Part shown: piece by piece, positions 28,991 through 38,078 of the stretch
Numbering within the stretch: the stretch's first letter is position 1
How the letters are laid out: every line of letters begins with the position of its first letter
NCBI RefSeq assembly: GCF_000238375.3
Contig: NZ_AHBZ03000021.1
Span: 310,001 to 374,000, forward strand
Length of the DNA: 64,000 bases
Origin: Pseudoalteromonas citrea
GTDB taxonomy: Bacteria; Pseudomonadota; Gammaproteobacteria; Enterobacterales; Alteromonadaceae
Reading direction: 5' to 3'
Program-made: the position numbers and the translations under genes
The notes under the pieces: model-generated
Databases searched by the model: none
What the model was told of the DNA's origin: nothing
Seen by the model: only the letters and a program-made list of their open reading frames with translations

Positions 28991-28991
28991 A

Positions 28992-29621
28992 TTAGGCTTT
29001 CACACTAAGATAAAAACTATGTAACGCGGCGATAATATCCCGGTGAACATGCTCTATTGATTGCTCAGCATTAATGATAACGCATCGCTCATTGGCATTC
29101 GCCAACGTCAAATAACGCGTGCGCGTTCGCTCAAAAAAGTCCAGCGCCTCAAGTTCAATCCGGTCAAGCTCGCCACGGCCTTTCGCCCTAGCCAGTCCGA
29201 CTTCAGGTCTAATATCTAAATATAGTGTCAAGTCAGGCTCTAACCCTTTTAAAACGATATCTGAGAGTGACGTTAATGTCTGCTGTGATAAACCTCGTCC
29301 CCCTCCTTGATAAGCTTGTGAAGACATATCATGGCGATCACCCAGTACCCACTTACCTTGACTAAGCGCTGGAGTAATAACATTATGTAATAACTGCATA
29401 CGCGCTGCATACATCATCATCAGCTCTGTTTCAGGCGCTATATTTTCTTCGTGCTGTTGCTTAATAAGGTTACGTAACGCTTCTGCTAATGGGGTACCAC
29501 CTGGTTCACGTGTCTGAACAAAATCAATGGCTTTATCAGCTAAAAACTGCTGACATGCCTGCATTGCGGTAGATTTACCTGCGCCTTCTAGGCCCTCTAT
29601 TACGATGAATTTAGCTGTCAT
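28992..29621 (-). CDS. tmk: Thymidylate kinase
   Basis: 209 residues. Phosphorylates dTMP to dTDP. P-loop [42 protein letters not shown], and the LID segment [13 protein letters not shown]. Overlaps the end of mltG by 11 bases, consistent with coupled expression. Confidence 0.96.
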   Translation of the reverse strand: MTAKFIVIEGLEGAGKSTAMQACQQFLADKAIDFVQTREPGGTPLAEALRNLIKQQHEENIAPETELMMMYAARMQLLHNVITPALSQGKWVLGDRHDMSSQAYQGGGRGLSQQTLTSLSDIVLKGLEPDLTLYLDIRPEVGLARAKGRGELDRIELEALDFFERTRTRYLTLANANERCVIINAEQSIEHVHRDIIAALHSFYLSVKA

Positions 29622-30597
29622 TACGTCTCTTTAAAATATATTTTTGTACAGCACGATTGTGTGCTGCTAAATCTTTTGAAAATTGATGCTGACCATTACC
29701 CTTTGCAACAAAATAAAAATAATCCGATGTTTCAGGGTTTAACGCTGCCCGAATAGCATCTTGTGAAGGCATGGCAATGGGAGTTGGTGGTAAGCCATTT
29801 ATTCTATATGTATTATATGGGGTATATTGTCGCAAGTCTTGCCGTTTTATATCCCCATCAAATTGCTCTCCGAGCCCGTAAATAACCGTAGGATCTGTCT
29901 GCAATCGCATTTTAGCGTGCAATCTGTTTGTGAATACCGACGAGATCAAGCCTCGTTCCGGCCCATACCCTGTTTCTTTTTCAATAATTGACGCTAATAT
30001 TAAAGCTTGATATGGCGTGTCTATCGGCAAGTTATTTGCTCGATTACTCCACTCTTTACCTAACACGTCATCCATTTTGCTTTTAGCTCTTTGCATAATT
30101 GACACCGCACTAGTACCAGCGGTGTAAGCATATGTCTCTGGTAATAAGTAGCCCTCAGCAGAGCTATCAAGTGCAAGTTGTCTAGGGAGTGATGTTAACT
30201 CAACATCATATCTAATATAACGACTATCTCTAAGCTTATTAAGTACAACGCGCAGTTGCTCACCTTCGATGATGGTAAAGAGAAACTGATGTTGCTGTCC
30301 TTTATTAATTTTATCAATTGCAGCGAGCACCGTTAAATCGCTAATATCGTAAACGCCCGCTTTTAATGTGACCCTCTCGGGGAAAAGTTTAGCGTAAAAC
30401 TTATACGCTAAACAGGATTCTATATACCGTTTGTCTTGCCACGCCTGGCATAACTGGTTAAACCCAGTGCCTTGCTTAACATGATATAAGCTTTGTACAT
30501 TGTTAAGTGGTAATGATTTCAACTTCTCGACTTGATGTGTAAAAAATACCGATACGATAACGATGAATGTAATTATTAACAGCAAAGCTTTTTTCAC
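29611..30597 (-). CDS. mltG: Endolytic murein transglycosylase MltG
   Basis: 328 residues with one N-terminal membrane helix and a periplasmic YceG domain. The catalytic Glu is in [15 protein letters not shown], followed by [12 protein letters not shown] and [18 protein letters not shown]. Cleaves nascent glycan strands and sets their length. Start is GTG at 30597, whose G is the last base of the pabC TAG stop. Confidence 0.94.
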   Translation of the reverse strand: MKKALLLIITFIVIVSVFFTHQVEKLKSLPLNNVQSLYHVKQGTGFNQLCQAWQDKRYIESCLAYKFYAKLFPERVTLKAGVYDISDLTVLAAIDKINKGQQHQFLFTIIEGEQLRVVLNKLRDSRYIRYDVELTSLPRQLALDSSAEGYLLPETYAYTAGTSAVSIMQRAKSKMDDVLGKEWSNRANNLPIDTPYQALILASIIEKETGYGPERGLISSVFTNRLHAKMRLQTDPTVIYGLGEQFDGDIKRQDLRQYTPYNTYRINGLPPTPIAMPSQDAIRAALNPETSDYFYFVAKGNGQHQFSKDLAAHNRAVQKYILKRRNDS

Positions 30598-31382
30598 TAC
30601 GGAACCTTGTTATTGAGTTTTCTAATGGCATGAAACGCTATACCTAAATCATATGCTTTTTCACCCAATTGCGAAACAGGCATGCACTCCATTAAGCTAT
30701 TACATACCACAACAGCCTCCATCTCAAGTAGTTGCTCTAACTTTATTTGGCTAGGCTTGATTAAACGGTGCTTGGCCAGATGCTTTAGATATACCCCTTC
30801 AATACCGCATTTATCTAACTTTGGCGTATAAAACTCTCCCTCTTTATAGCCAATAATGTTGCCAACAGAAGTTTCTATAACATAGTTATCAATGTCCATA
30901 ACGACTACATCATCATCACTAAATTGCATCGCGTCTTGTTTAATTAAAACTTGCTCTAATCTGTTTAATGTTTTTAAACCCGCCAACAATGGTTGATGCC
31001 CTAATTGAATGTTACTGATCCCCAAGCACAAGCCTGTTTGGGAAAGGTGCGTGTAATGTATTGGGAATTCGCTTACAGATACGGTCACCGTTGGTGTTAC
31101 GTTTACTGGGGGGGTATAACCTCGCCCTCCTACACCGCGAGTAATAATAATCTTCAATACCGCTTGTTGATGTGTTTTTGCTACCTCAGTACAATGCTCG
31201 GTGAGTTCTTGCCAATTAAATGCTGGAAACCCTAACCTTTGTTGGCATTGCTGCAATCGCTGTACGTGTAATGACCACAATTCGAGTTGCCCCGCTTTGA
31301 TTTGCACAGTCGTAAAAAAGCCGTCTCCATACTGCAGCCCCCGATCTTTGCAAGAGATTGTGTCTGTCATTATTATATTCAT
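30597..31382 (-). CDS. pabC: Aminodeoxychorismate lyase
   Basis: 261 residues, PLP fold type IV. Converts 4-amino-4-deoxychorismate to p-aminobenzoate for folate. The N-terminal CKDRGLQYGDGFFTT, the PLP Lys in LKTLNRLEQVL and the ETSVGNI block fit the family. The start at 31382 is preceded by AGGTG at a 4-base spacing; an in-frame ATG at 31370 is possible. A strong hairpin terminator lies only 11 bases before this start, so the gene may depend on read-through from fabF or a promoter inside fabF. Confidence 0.92.
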   Translation of the reverse strand: MNIIMTDTISCKDRGLQYGDGFFTTVQIKAGQLELWSLHVQRLQQCQQRLGFPAFNWQELTEHCTEVAKTHQQAVLKIIITRGVGGRGYTPPVNVTPTVTVSVSEFPIHYTHLSQTGLCLGISNIQLGHQPLLAGLKTLNRLEQVLIKQDAMQFSDDDVVVMDIDNYVIETSVGNIIGYKEGEFYTPKLDKCGIEGVYLKHLAKHRLIKPSQIKLEQLLEMEAVVVCNSLMECMPVSQLGEKAYDLGIAFHAIRKLNNKVP

Positions 31383-31393
31383 CTAACACCTAC

Positions 31394-31420
31394 AAAAAAG
31401 CCCGGCATTGCCAGGCTTTT
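31394..31420 (-). terminator. Intrinsic terminator between fabF and pabC
   Basis: On the minus strand AAAAGCC-T-GGC, loop AAT, GCC-G-GGC then TTTTTT: a GC-rich stem with a T run, a textbook terminator, 24 bases after fabF. Its T run ends about 11 bases before the pabC start codon, leaving room for the pabC RBS only. Confidence 0.75.
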
Positions 31421-31443
31421 AATTATTCCTTACTGACTAAATA

Positions 31444-32682
31444 TTATACCTTTTTAAACAGCAAAGAACCATTGGTCCCACCGAAACCAAAAGAGTTACA
31501 TAAAGCATACTCTAATGTTGCATCTCGCGCGGTGTGAGCAATATAATCTAAATCACACCCTTCATCAGGGTTATCTAAGTTAATCGTTGGTGATACTTTT
31601 TGTTCTTGTAACGACAACGCAGTGATGATTGATTCTACAGAGCCAGCAGCACCTAATAGATGCCCCATCATAGATTTAGACGACCCAACCATTACTTTAT
31701 CAGCAGCACTACCAAATACAGATTTAACAGCCTGTGTTTCAGCTTTATCGCCGGCATTAGTTGACGTGCCATGTGCGTTGATATAACCGATTTGCTCTGC
31801 ATTTACGCCTGCATCTTTTAATGCATTAACCATTGCCAATGCAGCACCAGAACCATCTTCTGGTGGTGAAGTCATATGAAATGCATCACCACTCATGCCA
31901 AAACCGACTAGCTCTGAGTATATTTTAGCTCCACGTGCTTTAGCATGTTCATATTCTTCAAGCACCATCACACCTGCTCCATCAGACAGAACAAAACCAT
32001 CACGGTCTTTGTCCCACGGACGAGATGCCGCTTGAGGGTCATCATTGCGCGTAGATAATGCTCTCGCCGCACTAAAGCCACCCATGCCAATAGGCGTTGA
32101 TGCTTTTTCTGCACCACCGGCTACCATGGCATCCGCGTCGCCATATGCAATCATACGTGCCGCATGGCCGATATTGTGCAGGCCAGTTGTACATGCTGTA
32201 ACGATAGAGATGTTAGGACCGCGAAGCCCATGCATAATAGATAGATGACCTGAGATCATGTTAATGATGGTCGACGGCACGTAAAATGGTGACAATTTAC
32301 GTGGACCACTGTTTAATAGCTTAACATGATTCTCTTCTATCAGTGTCAGTCCACCGATCCCAGAACCCACTGCAACCCCAATACGTGCTGCATTTTCGTC
32401 TGTGATCTCTAGACCAGAATCTTTAAAAGCTTGAACACCCGCTGCGATACCATACTGGATAAATAAATCCATCTTCTTAGCATCTTTCTTTGGCATGAAC
32501 TGCGTAACATCAAAGTCGTTCACCAATCCAGCGAATTTAGTTCCAAAGCTTGAAGTATCAAAATGAGTAATGTTTTCGATGCCACTACGGCCATCTAATA
32601 AACCCTGCCAAGTTGATGATACATCATTACCTAGCGGCGTAAGCATACCTAAGCCAGTTACTACGACTCGACGTTTAGCCAC
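31444..32682 (-). CDS. fabF: 3-oxoacyl-[acyl-carrier-protein] synthase II
   Basis: 412 residues. Condenses malonyl-ACP with acyl-ACP and controls temperature-dependent unsaturation. The active-site Cys is in [14 protein letters not shown], with catalytic His in [11 protein letters not shown] and [11 protein letters not shown]. Start is GTG at 32682 with GGAGG five bases upstream; an in-frame TTG four codons earlier overlaps that site and is rejected. Follows acpP, 85 bases away, with a hairpin between. Confidence 0.96.
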   Translation of the reverse strand: MAKRRVVVTGLGMLTPLGNDVSSTWQGLLDGRSGIENITHFDTSSFGTKFAGLVNDFDVTQFMPKKDAKKMDLFIQYGIAAGVQAFKDSGLEITDENAARIGVAVGSGIGGLTLIEENHVKLLNSGPRKLSPFYVPSTIINMISGHLSIMHGLRGPNISIVTACTTGLHNIGHAARMIAYGDADAMVAGGAEKASTPIGMGGFSAARALSTRNDDPQAASRPWDKDRDGFVLSDGAGVMVLEEYEHAKARGAKIYSELVGFGMSGDAFHMTSPPEDGSGAALAMVNALKDAGVNAEQIGYINAHGTSTNAGDKAETQAVKSVFGSAADKVMVGSSKSMMGHLLGAAGSVESIITALSLQEQKVSPTINLDNPDEGCDLDYIAHTARDATLEYALCNSFGFGGTNGSLLFKKV

Positions 32683-32735
32683 GGTGACCTCCAAAAAAGG
32701 GATTATTATATTGTATGAGGGGATATAAAGACTAA

Positions 32736-32753
32736 GGGCAGCGAATGCTGCCC
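32736..32753 (-). terminator. Hairpin between acpP and fabF
   Basis: Perfect 7-bp stem GGGCAGC / GCTGCCC with a 4-base loop, 15 bases after the acpP stop and followed on the minus strand by a moderately T-rich stretch. Probably a partial terminator that gives acpP more transcript than fabF, as known for acpP in E. coli. Confidence 0.5.
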
Positions 32754-32767
32754 CAGTGATTAGTTAC

Positions 32768-33004
32768 TTACTCTGCGTGAGCTGTAACGTAATCGATCGC
32801 TGCTTGAACAGTTGTAATTTTTTCTGCTTCTTCATCAGGGATCTCAGTGTCGAACTCTTCTTCCAAAGCCATTACTAGTTCTACAGTGTCTAGAGAGTCA
32901 GCACCTAAGTCGTCTACAAAAGACGCTTCGTTTTTAACTTCTTCTTCTTTAACACCTAGTTGCTCAATAATGATTTTCGTTACGCGTTCTTGGATGTCGC
33001 TCAT
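32768..33004 (-). CDS. acpP: Acyl carrier protein
   Basis: 78 residues, acidic. Carries acyl chains on a phosphopantetheine at Ser37 in [10 protein letters not shown]. The rest ([31 protein letters not shown]) is near identical to enterobacterial ACP. The GGAAAG ribosome site precedes it. Own promoter seen 51 bases upstream, separate from fabG (218 bases between). Confidence 0.98.
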   Translation of the reverse strand: MSDIQERVTKIIIEQLGVKEEEVKNEASFVDDLGADSLDTVELVMALEEEFDTEIPDEEAEKITTVQAAIDYVTAHAE

Positions 33005-33054
33005 TCTTCTTTCCTTTATTTAAACGCATTTGCGTTATTTTCAGATTGCGGCGT

Positions 33055-33083
33055 AGTGTACGGCGCATAATACTGTGATTCAA
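33055..33083 (-). promoter_or_regulatory. Sigma-70 promoter of acpP
   Basis: TTGAAT (33083-33078), 17-base spacer, TACACT (33060-33055) on the minus strand, giving a transcript start roughly 40 bases before the acpP ATG. It lets acpP be expressed apart from the fabD-fabG operon. Confidence 0.6.
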
Positions 33084-33222
33084 GGATTTGCTCAGAATTT
33101 TTTATCTGGTCAAACCTGTTACTACATATTTTGTTCTTTTATCGCCTATTTTGACTGCGATTTCAAGACTGTTTGCAACACGATCACAAAAAATTAAACT
33201 TATTATTGCACTCAATAGTGCC

Positions 33223-33969
33223 TTAAACCATGTACATTGCACCATTTACATGCAATGTTTCACCAGAAACATATGCTGCAGCATCAGATGCTAAATAACA
33301 CACAGCAGCAGCAATTTCTTGCGGTTGACCTAAACGACCTGCTGGCACATTAGCAAGTGTTGCCGCTTTTTGTTCATCAGTTAGTTCGTCTGTCATATCT
33401 GTTTGAATGAAACCTGGTGCGACAACGTTCACAGTGATGCCTCGAGATGCGACCTCACGAGCTAAAGATTTAGTGAAGCCAATTACGCCCGCTTTTGCTG
33501 CAGCATAGTTTGCCTGGCCCGCATTGCCCATCGTACCCACAACAGAACCTATATTGATGATACGGCCACATTTATTCTTCATCATTGGACGCAGTACCGC
33601 TTTCGATAAACGGTAGACTGAGCTCAAGTTCGTGTCAATAATATCGTTCCATTCATTATCTTTCATGCGCATTAAAAGATTATCGCGAGTGATCCCAGCA
33701 TTATTAACGAGTACATCAATATCACCCAAATCTGCTTTAATTGCAGCAAGCGTGCCAGCAATTGAGTCTGCATCTGTTACATTTAGTGCATACCCTTTAC
33801 CTTGCTCTCCAAGGTAAGTACTGATTTTGTCAGCACCGGATTCACTTGTTGCAGTTCCAGCAACAATTGCACCTTGTGCCACTAATTCAGTTGCTACTGC
33901 TTTACCAATGCCACGGCTTGCACCAGTGACTAGTACGACTTTACCTTCTAATGAAAATAGATTGCTCAT
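33223..33969 (-). CDS. fabG: 3-oxoacyl-[acyl-carrier-protein] reductase
   Basis: 248 residues, short-chain dehydrogenase. NADPH-binding TGASRGIGKAVA, NNAGIT, the catalytic Ser-Tyr-Lys with Tyr and Lys in NYAAAKAGVIGF, and the C-terminal VSGETLHVNGAMYMV. Thirteen bases after fabD. Reduces 3-ketoacyl-ACP in the elongation cycle. Confidence 0.97.
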   Translation of the reverse strand: MSNLFSLEGKVVLVTGASRGIGKAVATELVAQGAIVAGTATSESGADKISTYLGEQGKGYALNVTDADSIAGTLAAIKADLGDIDVLVNNAGITRDNLLMRMKDNEWNDIIDTNLSSVYRLSKAVLRPMMKNKCGRIINIGSVVGTMGNAGQANYAAAKAGVIGFTKSLAREVASRGITVNVVAPGFIQTDMTDELTDEQKAATLANVPAGRLGQPQEIAAAVCYLASDAAAYVSGETLHVNGAMYMV

Positions 33970-33982
33970 GTTCTTTCTCTAA

Positions 33983-34909
33983 TTATTTTGCAGATTCGAT
34001 AGTAGCGGTGTCATTCACTGCACTACATACCACTGATTTATCAATACGTTTAGCTAACCCTGTCAATACTTTACCAGGGCCAAATTCATACGCTTGGGTC
34101 ACACCCAACGCCGCTAGTTTCTGGAACGTTTCAGTCCAACGCACAGGGCTATATAGTTGACGAACTAACGCGTCTTTAATTTCTTTTTCTGTGCCAGAAA
34201 CTGCCACATCAACGTTATTAATGACGTCAACCTTAGCATCATTAAATGCTAACAGCTCTAAATCTGCCGTTAATTTGTCTGCTGCTGGCTTCATTAAAGC
34301 ACAGTGTGAAGGTACACTCACAGATAAAGGCAATGCGCGTTTTGCGCCAGCTTCTTTACACGCGTCTGATGCACGTGCTACAGCTTCTTTATGACCTGCA
34401 ATCACCACTTGGCCAGGTGAATTATAATTCACTGGTGATACAACCTGCTCTTGTGCATTTTGAGCACATACATCAGCAATTGTTGCATCGTCTAAACCAA
34501 TTATTGCCGCCATTGAACCTGTTCCTGCTGGTACAGCTTCTTGCATGTATAAACCACGCTTTTCAACTAACTTGACAGCTTCGCTCAGTGTCAGCACATC
34601 CGCACAAACTAATGCTGAATACTCACCTAAACTATGGCCTGCCATAACAATCTCACAGTCAGCGTTATTCGCGCGCCACTGACGATAAATAGCAACACTC
34701 GCAGTAAGAAGTGCCGGTTGTGTACGGTGTGTTTGATTTAAATCTGATTCTGGCCCATTTAAAACCAACTCAGCTAGGTCATAACCCAGAGCTGCAGAAG
34801 CCTCTGAGAAAGTCGCTTTAACTGTGTCTGATGTAGCAAGGAGTTCTTCAAGCATACCGACCGCTTGAGAGCCTTGGCCTGGAAATAAAAGTGCGATTTT
34901 TTCTGACAT
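33983..34909 (-). CDS. fabD: Malonyl-CoA:ACP transacylase
   Basis: 308 residues. LLFPGQGSQAVGM at the start, nucleophile Ser in AGHSLGEYSALV, catalytic His in VSVPSHCALMKP. Loads malonyl onto ACP. It directly follows plsX here; in most gammaproteobacteria fabH lies between the two. Confidence 0.97.
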   Translation of the reverse strand: MSEKIALLFPGQGSQAVGMLEELLATSDTVKATFSEASAALGYDLAELVLNGPESDLNQTHRTQPALLTASVAIYRQWRANNADCEIVMAGHSLGEYSALVCADVLTLSEAVKLVEKRGLYMQEAVPAGTGSMAAIIGLDDATIADVCAQNAQEQVVSPVNYNSPGQVVIAGHKEAVARASDACKEAGAKRALPLSVSVPSHCALMKPAADKLTADLELLAFNDAKVDVINNVDVAVSGTEKEIKDALVRQLYSPVRWTETFQKLAALGVTQAYEFGPGKVLTGLAKRIDKSVVCSAVNDTATIESAK

Positions 34910-34924
34910 ATTGTGCTCTTAAAA

Positions 34925-34962
34925 TATATAGTTGTGCCATTTTCGCTCAACACAACTATATA
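34925..34962 (-). terminator. 12-bp perfect hairpin between plsX and fabD
   Basis: TATATAGTTGTG (34925-34936) / CACAACTATATA (34951-34962), loop 14 bases, followed on the minus strand by TTTT. It begins 2 bases after plsX and lies exactly where fabH would be. It may be an AU-rich attenuator or a scar of gene loss. Confidence 0.5.
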
Positions 34963-34964
34963 CT

Positions 34965-36017
34965 TTAGTTTTCGAGCGAAGATGACGAATGTTCTGGTTT
35001 TGCTGTGATCTGTGCAAAAGTAGCTTGAATTTTTTCCGGAATACAGCGTTCTACTTCTCGTGAAGCTTCTTCAATTGCAGCAAGAAATGCTTTATTTGAG
35101 GCATTTCCATGACTTTTAACAACAATACCCCGCAATCCTACCAGACTTGCGCCGTTATACTGGTCGGGGTTCACACGTTTATACAGCTTTTTTATTATAG
35201 GTCGAAGCGCTAGTGCTAATAAACGATAAAATACATGCTTTTTCAATGCTTTTGTAAACTTATACATGATAAGTTTCGCGATTCCTTCACACGTTTTCAA
35301 TGCCACATTACCCACAAACCCCTCACAAACTATAACATCGGCCTTGCCTGAAAACATATCACTGCCTTCACAGTACCCTTGATAATTTATCTGAGGTGTT
35401 GCTTTCATCATTTGTGCAGCTTGTTTGATTGTATCGTGGCCTTTAATTTCTTCTGAACCGATATTTAGTAAGCAGACTTTTGGCTTATCGATATTTTGCG
35501 CTTGGCCGGCGACAATTGACCCCATGACACCAAATTGAAATAACGTATCAGCATCACAGTGCACATTCGCACCTAAATCTAGTAAGTAGACAGGTTGCTT
35601 CTTTTCTGTTGGTACTGCGGAAATCAAAGCCGGACGTTTAATCCCCGGTAGCATCTTAAGTACATAGTGTGCCATAAAAAACAATGCACCAGTGTTACCA
35701 GCACTAACACATGCTTGTGCCTCACCTGATTTTACAAGTTCTAAAGCAACCCGCATTGAAGATGACTTTTTATTTCTTAATGCTGACGCAGGCTCACAGC
35801 TATTAGTTACAACTTCAGAGCAGTGCTTAATGATCAATCTGGGATGATTTAACGAATCAAGATCTGATAGGCGTTCACGAATGAGTTGTTCGCTGCCACA
35901 TAGGAGTAGAGTTAAATTTGCGTGTTTATTTACCGCAGACACTGCAGCAGGAATAGATGAACGGGGGCCGTAATCGCCCCCCATCATATCTAACGCTATG
36001 GTTAGATGAGTCAGCAT
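34965..36017 (-). CDS. plsX: Phosphate acyltransferase PlsX
   Basis: 350 residues. Makes acyl-phosphate from acyl-ACP for glycerol-3-phosphate acylation. [64 protein letters not shown] and [18 protein letters not shown] are all typical. ATG at 36017 is preferred to a TTG one codon earlier. Eleven bases after rpmF. Confidence 0.95.
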   Translation of the reverse strand: MLTHLTIALDMMGGDYGPRSSIPAAVSAVNKHANLTLLLCGSEQLIRERLSDLDSLNHPRLIIKHCSEVVTNSCEPASALRNKKSSSMRVALELVKSGEAQACVSAGNTGALFFMAHYVLKMLPGIKRPALISAVPTEKKQPVYLLDLGANVHCDADTLFQFGVMGSIVAGQAQNIDKPKVCLLNIGSEEIKGHDTIKQAAQMMKATPQINYQGYCEGSDMFSGKADVIVCEGFVGNVALKTCEGIAKLIMYKFTKALKKHVFYRLLALALRPIIKKLYKRVNPDQYNGASLVGLRGIVVKSHGNASNKAFLAAIEEASREVERCIPEKIQATFAQITAKPEHSSSSLEN

Positions 36018-36028
36018 CAAGCAATCTC

Positions 36029-36199
36029 TTATTTAGAAATTACTTGAACGCCTTTGTAGTAACCATCTGCAGTCACATGGTGACGACGATGAGTCTCGCC
36101 TGAAACCTGATCTACAGTTAAAGCTGGTCCACTGATCGCATCGTGTGAACGACGCATACCACGTCTTGCGCGAGACTTTTTGCTTTTTTGTACTGCCAT
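36029..36199 (-). CDS. rpmF: 50S ribosomal protein L32
   Basis: 56 residues read directly from the minus strand: [20 protein letters not shown] at the start, then [20 protein letters not shown] and a C-terminal [10 protein letters not shown]. This is the basic L32 of gammaproteobacteria. GGAGAAGGCTC lies just before the ATG. It sits 10 bases after yceD and before plsX, the conserved yceD-rpmF-plsX order. Confidence 0.97.
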   Translation of the reverse strand: MAVQKSKKSRARRGMRRSHDAISGPALTVDQVSGETHRRHHVTADGYYKGVQVISK

Positions 36200-36209
36200 G
36201 AGCCTTCTC

Positions 36210-36734
36210 CTAAGAATCTTTCTTAAGTTGTTTTAAAATGTCAAATGGATTTGGTTTACTCTCTTCTGCATCTACTTCTCCGAAGCTGGCTGGCTTCTCA
36301 GAATAAGAACAGTTAACTTCGTTATGAGTAGGAACTATTGGAATCGCTAAAATCAATTCATCTTCGATTAATTCTCGAAGATTAATTTCACCATCTTCAT
36401 CCAATTCTACTATATCGTAGTTATCAGGAAGTTCGTCTGACTCAGCATCCGCCTTTACAGGAGAATACATAAAGTCTTGGACCAAATCCAACCCTAGTTC
36501 ATCATTACAACGCTGACAAACAACAGTAAGATGTGCTTGGATAGAACCATGCACAACTGTTAGCCCTTGCTCATCATTCTTGCAATGAATTTGTACCGCT
36601 ATTTCACCGCTTTGATCACGCACAACTTGCTCTAAACGAGAAAGTTCTTCGAGTTGAACAACACCATCATAACTTAGTTGGCGCTGAGCTGCTCTGCTTG
36701 GATCAAGAGTGACGGGAATTTTCACCTTTTGCAT
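36210..36734 (-). CDS. yceD: 23S rRNA accumulation protein YceD (DUF177)
   Basis: 174 residues. [17 protein letters not shown] and the CxxC in CQRCNDELG, the acidic [29 protein letters not shown] and the end [14 protein letters not shown] match YceD, needed for normal 23S rRNA levels in E. coli and plants. No ribosome-binding site precedes its ATG, and a consensus promoter lies so close that the message would have almost no leader. Confidence 0.93.
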   Translation of the reverse strand: MQKVKIPVTLDPSRAAQRQLSYDGVVQLEELSRLEQVVRDQSGEIAVQIHCKNDEQGLTVVHGSIQAHLTVVCQRCNDELGLDLVQDFMYSPVKADAESDELPDNYDIVELDEDGEINLRELIEDELILAIPIVPTHNEVNCSYSEKPASFGEVDAEESKPNPFDILKQLKKDS

Positions 36735-36743
36735 AGGGGCTGC

Positions 36744-36772
36744 ATCATATAGATTGTTAGTATGTTAGTCAA
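36744..36772 (-). promoter_or_regulatory. Strong sigma-70 promoter of the yceD-rpmF-plsX operon
   Basis: TTGACT (36772-36767), exactly 17 bases, TATGAT (36749-36744), close to full consensus. Only 9 bases separate the -10 box from the yceD ATG (36734), so the transcript would begin about 2-4 bases before the start codon. Confidence 0.7.
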
Positions 36773-36853
36773 AATAAATATCAAACTTTCCTTTGTTTTT
36801 CGCTTGATTGCGCCCTATCCTAGCTTCAAGTTTACAATGACCTAAGAGTATTT

Positions 36854-37453
36854 ATGAAAATCCCTCTTATTCTAGCCTCTAGTTCTGAATTTAGGCAGTC
36901 TATTTTAAAAAAAATAAACCTTCCTTTTTCCTCTTTCAGTCCCGAAATTGATGAAACAGCCCTGATTAATGAAACGCCTGAACAATTGGTACTGCGTTTA
37001 GCAGAGCAAAAAGCACGTACTGCTACAAAACACTATACGCAAGGCCTCGTTATTGGTTCAGATCAGGTTGCTGTCCATCAAAACCAAATTTTAGGTAAAC
37101 CCCACACCAAATCAAATGCGATCGCGCAATTACAACAGTTTAGTGGGCAAAAAGTGACATTTCTTACGGGGCTGTGCCTTTATAACATTGAACAAAATAA
37201 ATGCGTTTCTATTGTAGAGCCGTTCCATGTTTACTTTCGCACTCTGAATGACAGTCAAATAAGTGCCTATTGTGATGCCGAACAACCCTATCAATGCGCG
37301 GGAAGCTTTAAAAGTGAAGGACTTGGGATCTGCTTATTTGATAAGTTGGAAGGTGATGACCCCAATAGCTTGATTGGATTACCCTTAATCAAGCTAACGC
37401 AGATGCTCTTAGAACAAGGAGTCGACGTGTTAACGGAAAATAGCGCTCTGTAA
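36854..37453 (+). CDS. yceF: Maf-family nucleotide pyrophosphatase YceF
   Basis: 199 residues. ILASSSEFRQSILKKI, the ARTAT block, IGSDQVAV, and GKPHTKSNAIAQL, SGQKVTFLTGLCLYN are the Maf signatures; E. coli YceF hydrolyses m7GTP. Divergent from yceD as in E. coli. Its last 24 bases overlap the convergent HAD gene. Confidence 0.92.
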   Translation: MKIPLILASSSEFRQSILKKINLPFSSFSPEIDETALINETPEQLVLRLAEQKARTATKHYTQGLVIGSDQVAVHQNQILGKPHTKSNAIAQLQQFSGQKVTFLTGLCLYNIEQNKCVSIVEPFHVYFRTLNDSQISAYCDAEQPYQCAGSFKSEGLGICLFDKLEGDDPNSLIGLPLIKLTQMLLEQGVDVLTENSAL

Positions 37454-38074
37454 TTGCGCATAGTTATCACAGACTGTTAACGCATTTGTTGCTGATAACG
37501 CTACTGTATCAGCAGCACCCCAACTCATCGCAACAGCGTCAATATTTGCACCATTCGCCATTTGCATATCCAATAAAGAATCGCCAACCATCAATGCCGA
37601 ACTTGCAGCGACCCCAAGTTCATTGATAATTTGCTCAAGCATATCAGGAGCCGGTTTTGAGCTTGCTTCATCAGCGGTTCTACTGGTAACAAAGTAATCA
37701 CTCAACCCTGATTCGTTTAGTACCCTGTTTAGACCTTTGCGACTTTTACCTGTCGCAACGGCTAATAACAACCCCTGATCGCGCAACGCCATAAGTAGCT
37801 CAGCAGTTCCCTCAAACATCACAGGCTCAAAGCTATCACTTTCGCGATAACTGACTTGGTAGGCATCGACCAACTGCCTCCATAAGGCTTTATGTTCTGG
37901 AAACAAGGTCGCAATCGCGACCTCCAGAGACAAACCAATAACCGCGGTTGCATCACGCTCTTTTGGCTCAGGTACATCAGCTCGTCGTGCTGCCATTTTT
38001 AGGCTATTGACAATTTTTGGTATCGAGTCCATTAATGTCCCGTCCCAGTCAAAAATTATCAGCTGATATTTCAT
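37430..38074 (-). CDS. HAD-superfamily phosphatase (phosphoglycolate-phosphatase-like)
   Basis: 214 residues. HAD motif I is IIFDWDGTLMDS, motif II is VATGKSRKGL, motif III Lys in SSKPAPDM, and motif IV VGDSLLDMQMANGA. A cap domain of subclass I separates motifs I and II. Four bases downstream of rluC, an arrangement common in gammaproteobacteria. Substrate not predictable. Confidence 0.88.
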   Translation of the reverse strand: MKYQLIIFDWDGTLMDSIPKIVNSLKMAARRADVPEPKERDATAVIGLSLEVAIATLFPEHKALWRQLVDAYQVSYRESDSFEPVMFEGTAELLMALRDQGLLLAVATGKSRKGLNRVLNESGLSDYFVTSRTADEASSKPAPDMLEQIINELGVAASSALMVGDSLLDMQMANGANIDAVAMSWGAADTVALSATNALTVCDNYAQLQSAIFR

Positions 38075-38078
38075 AACC

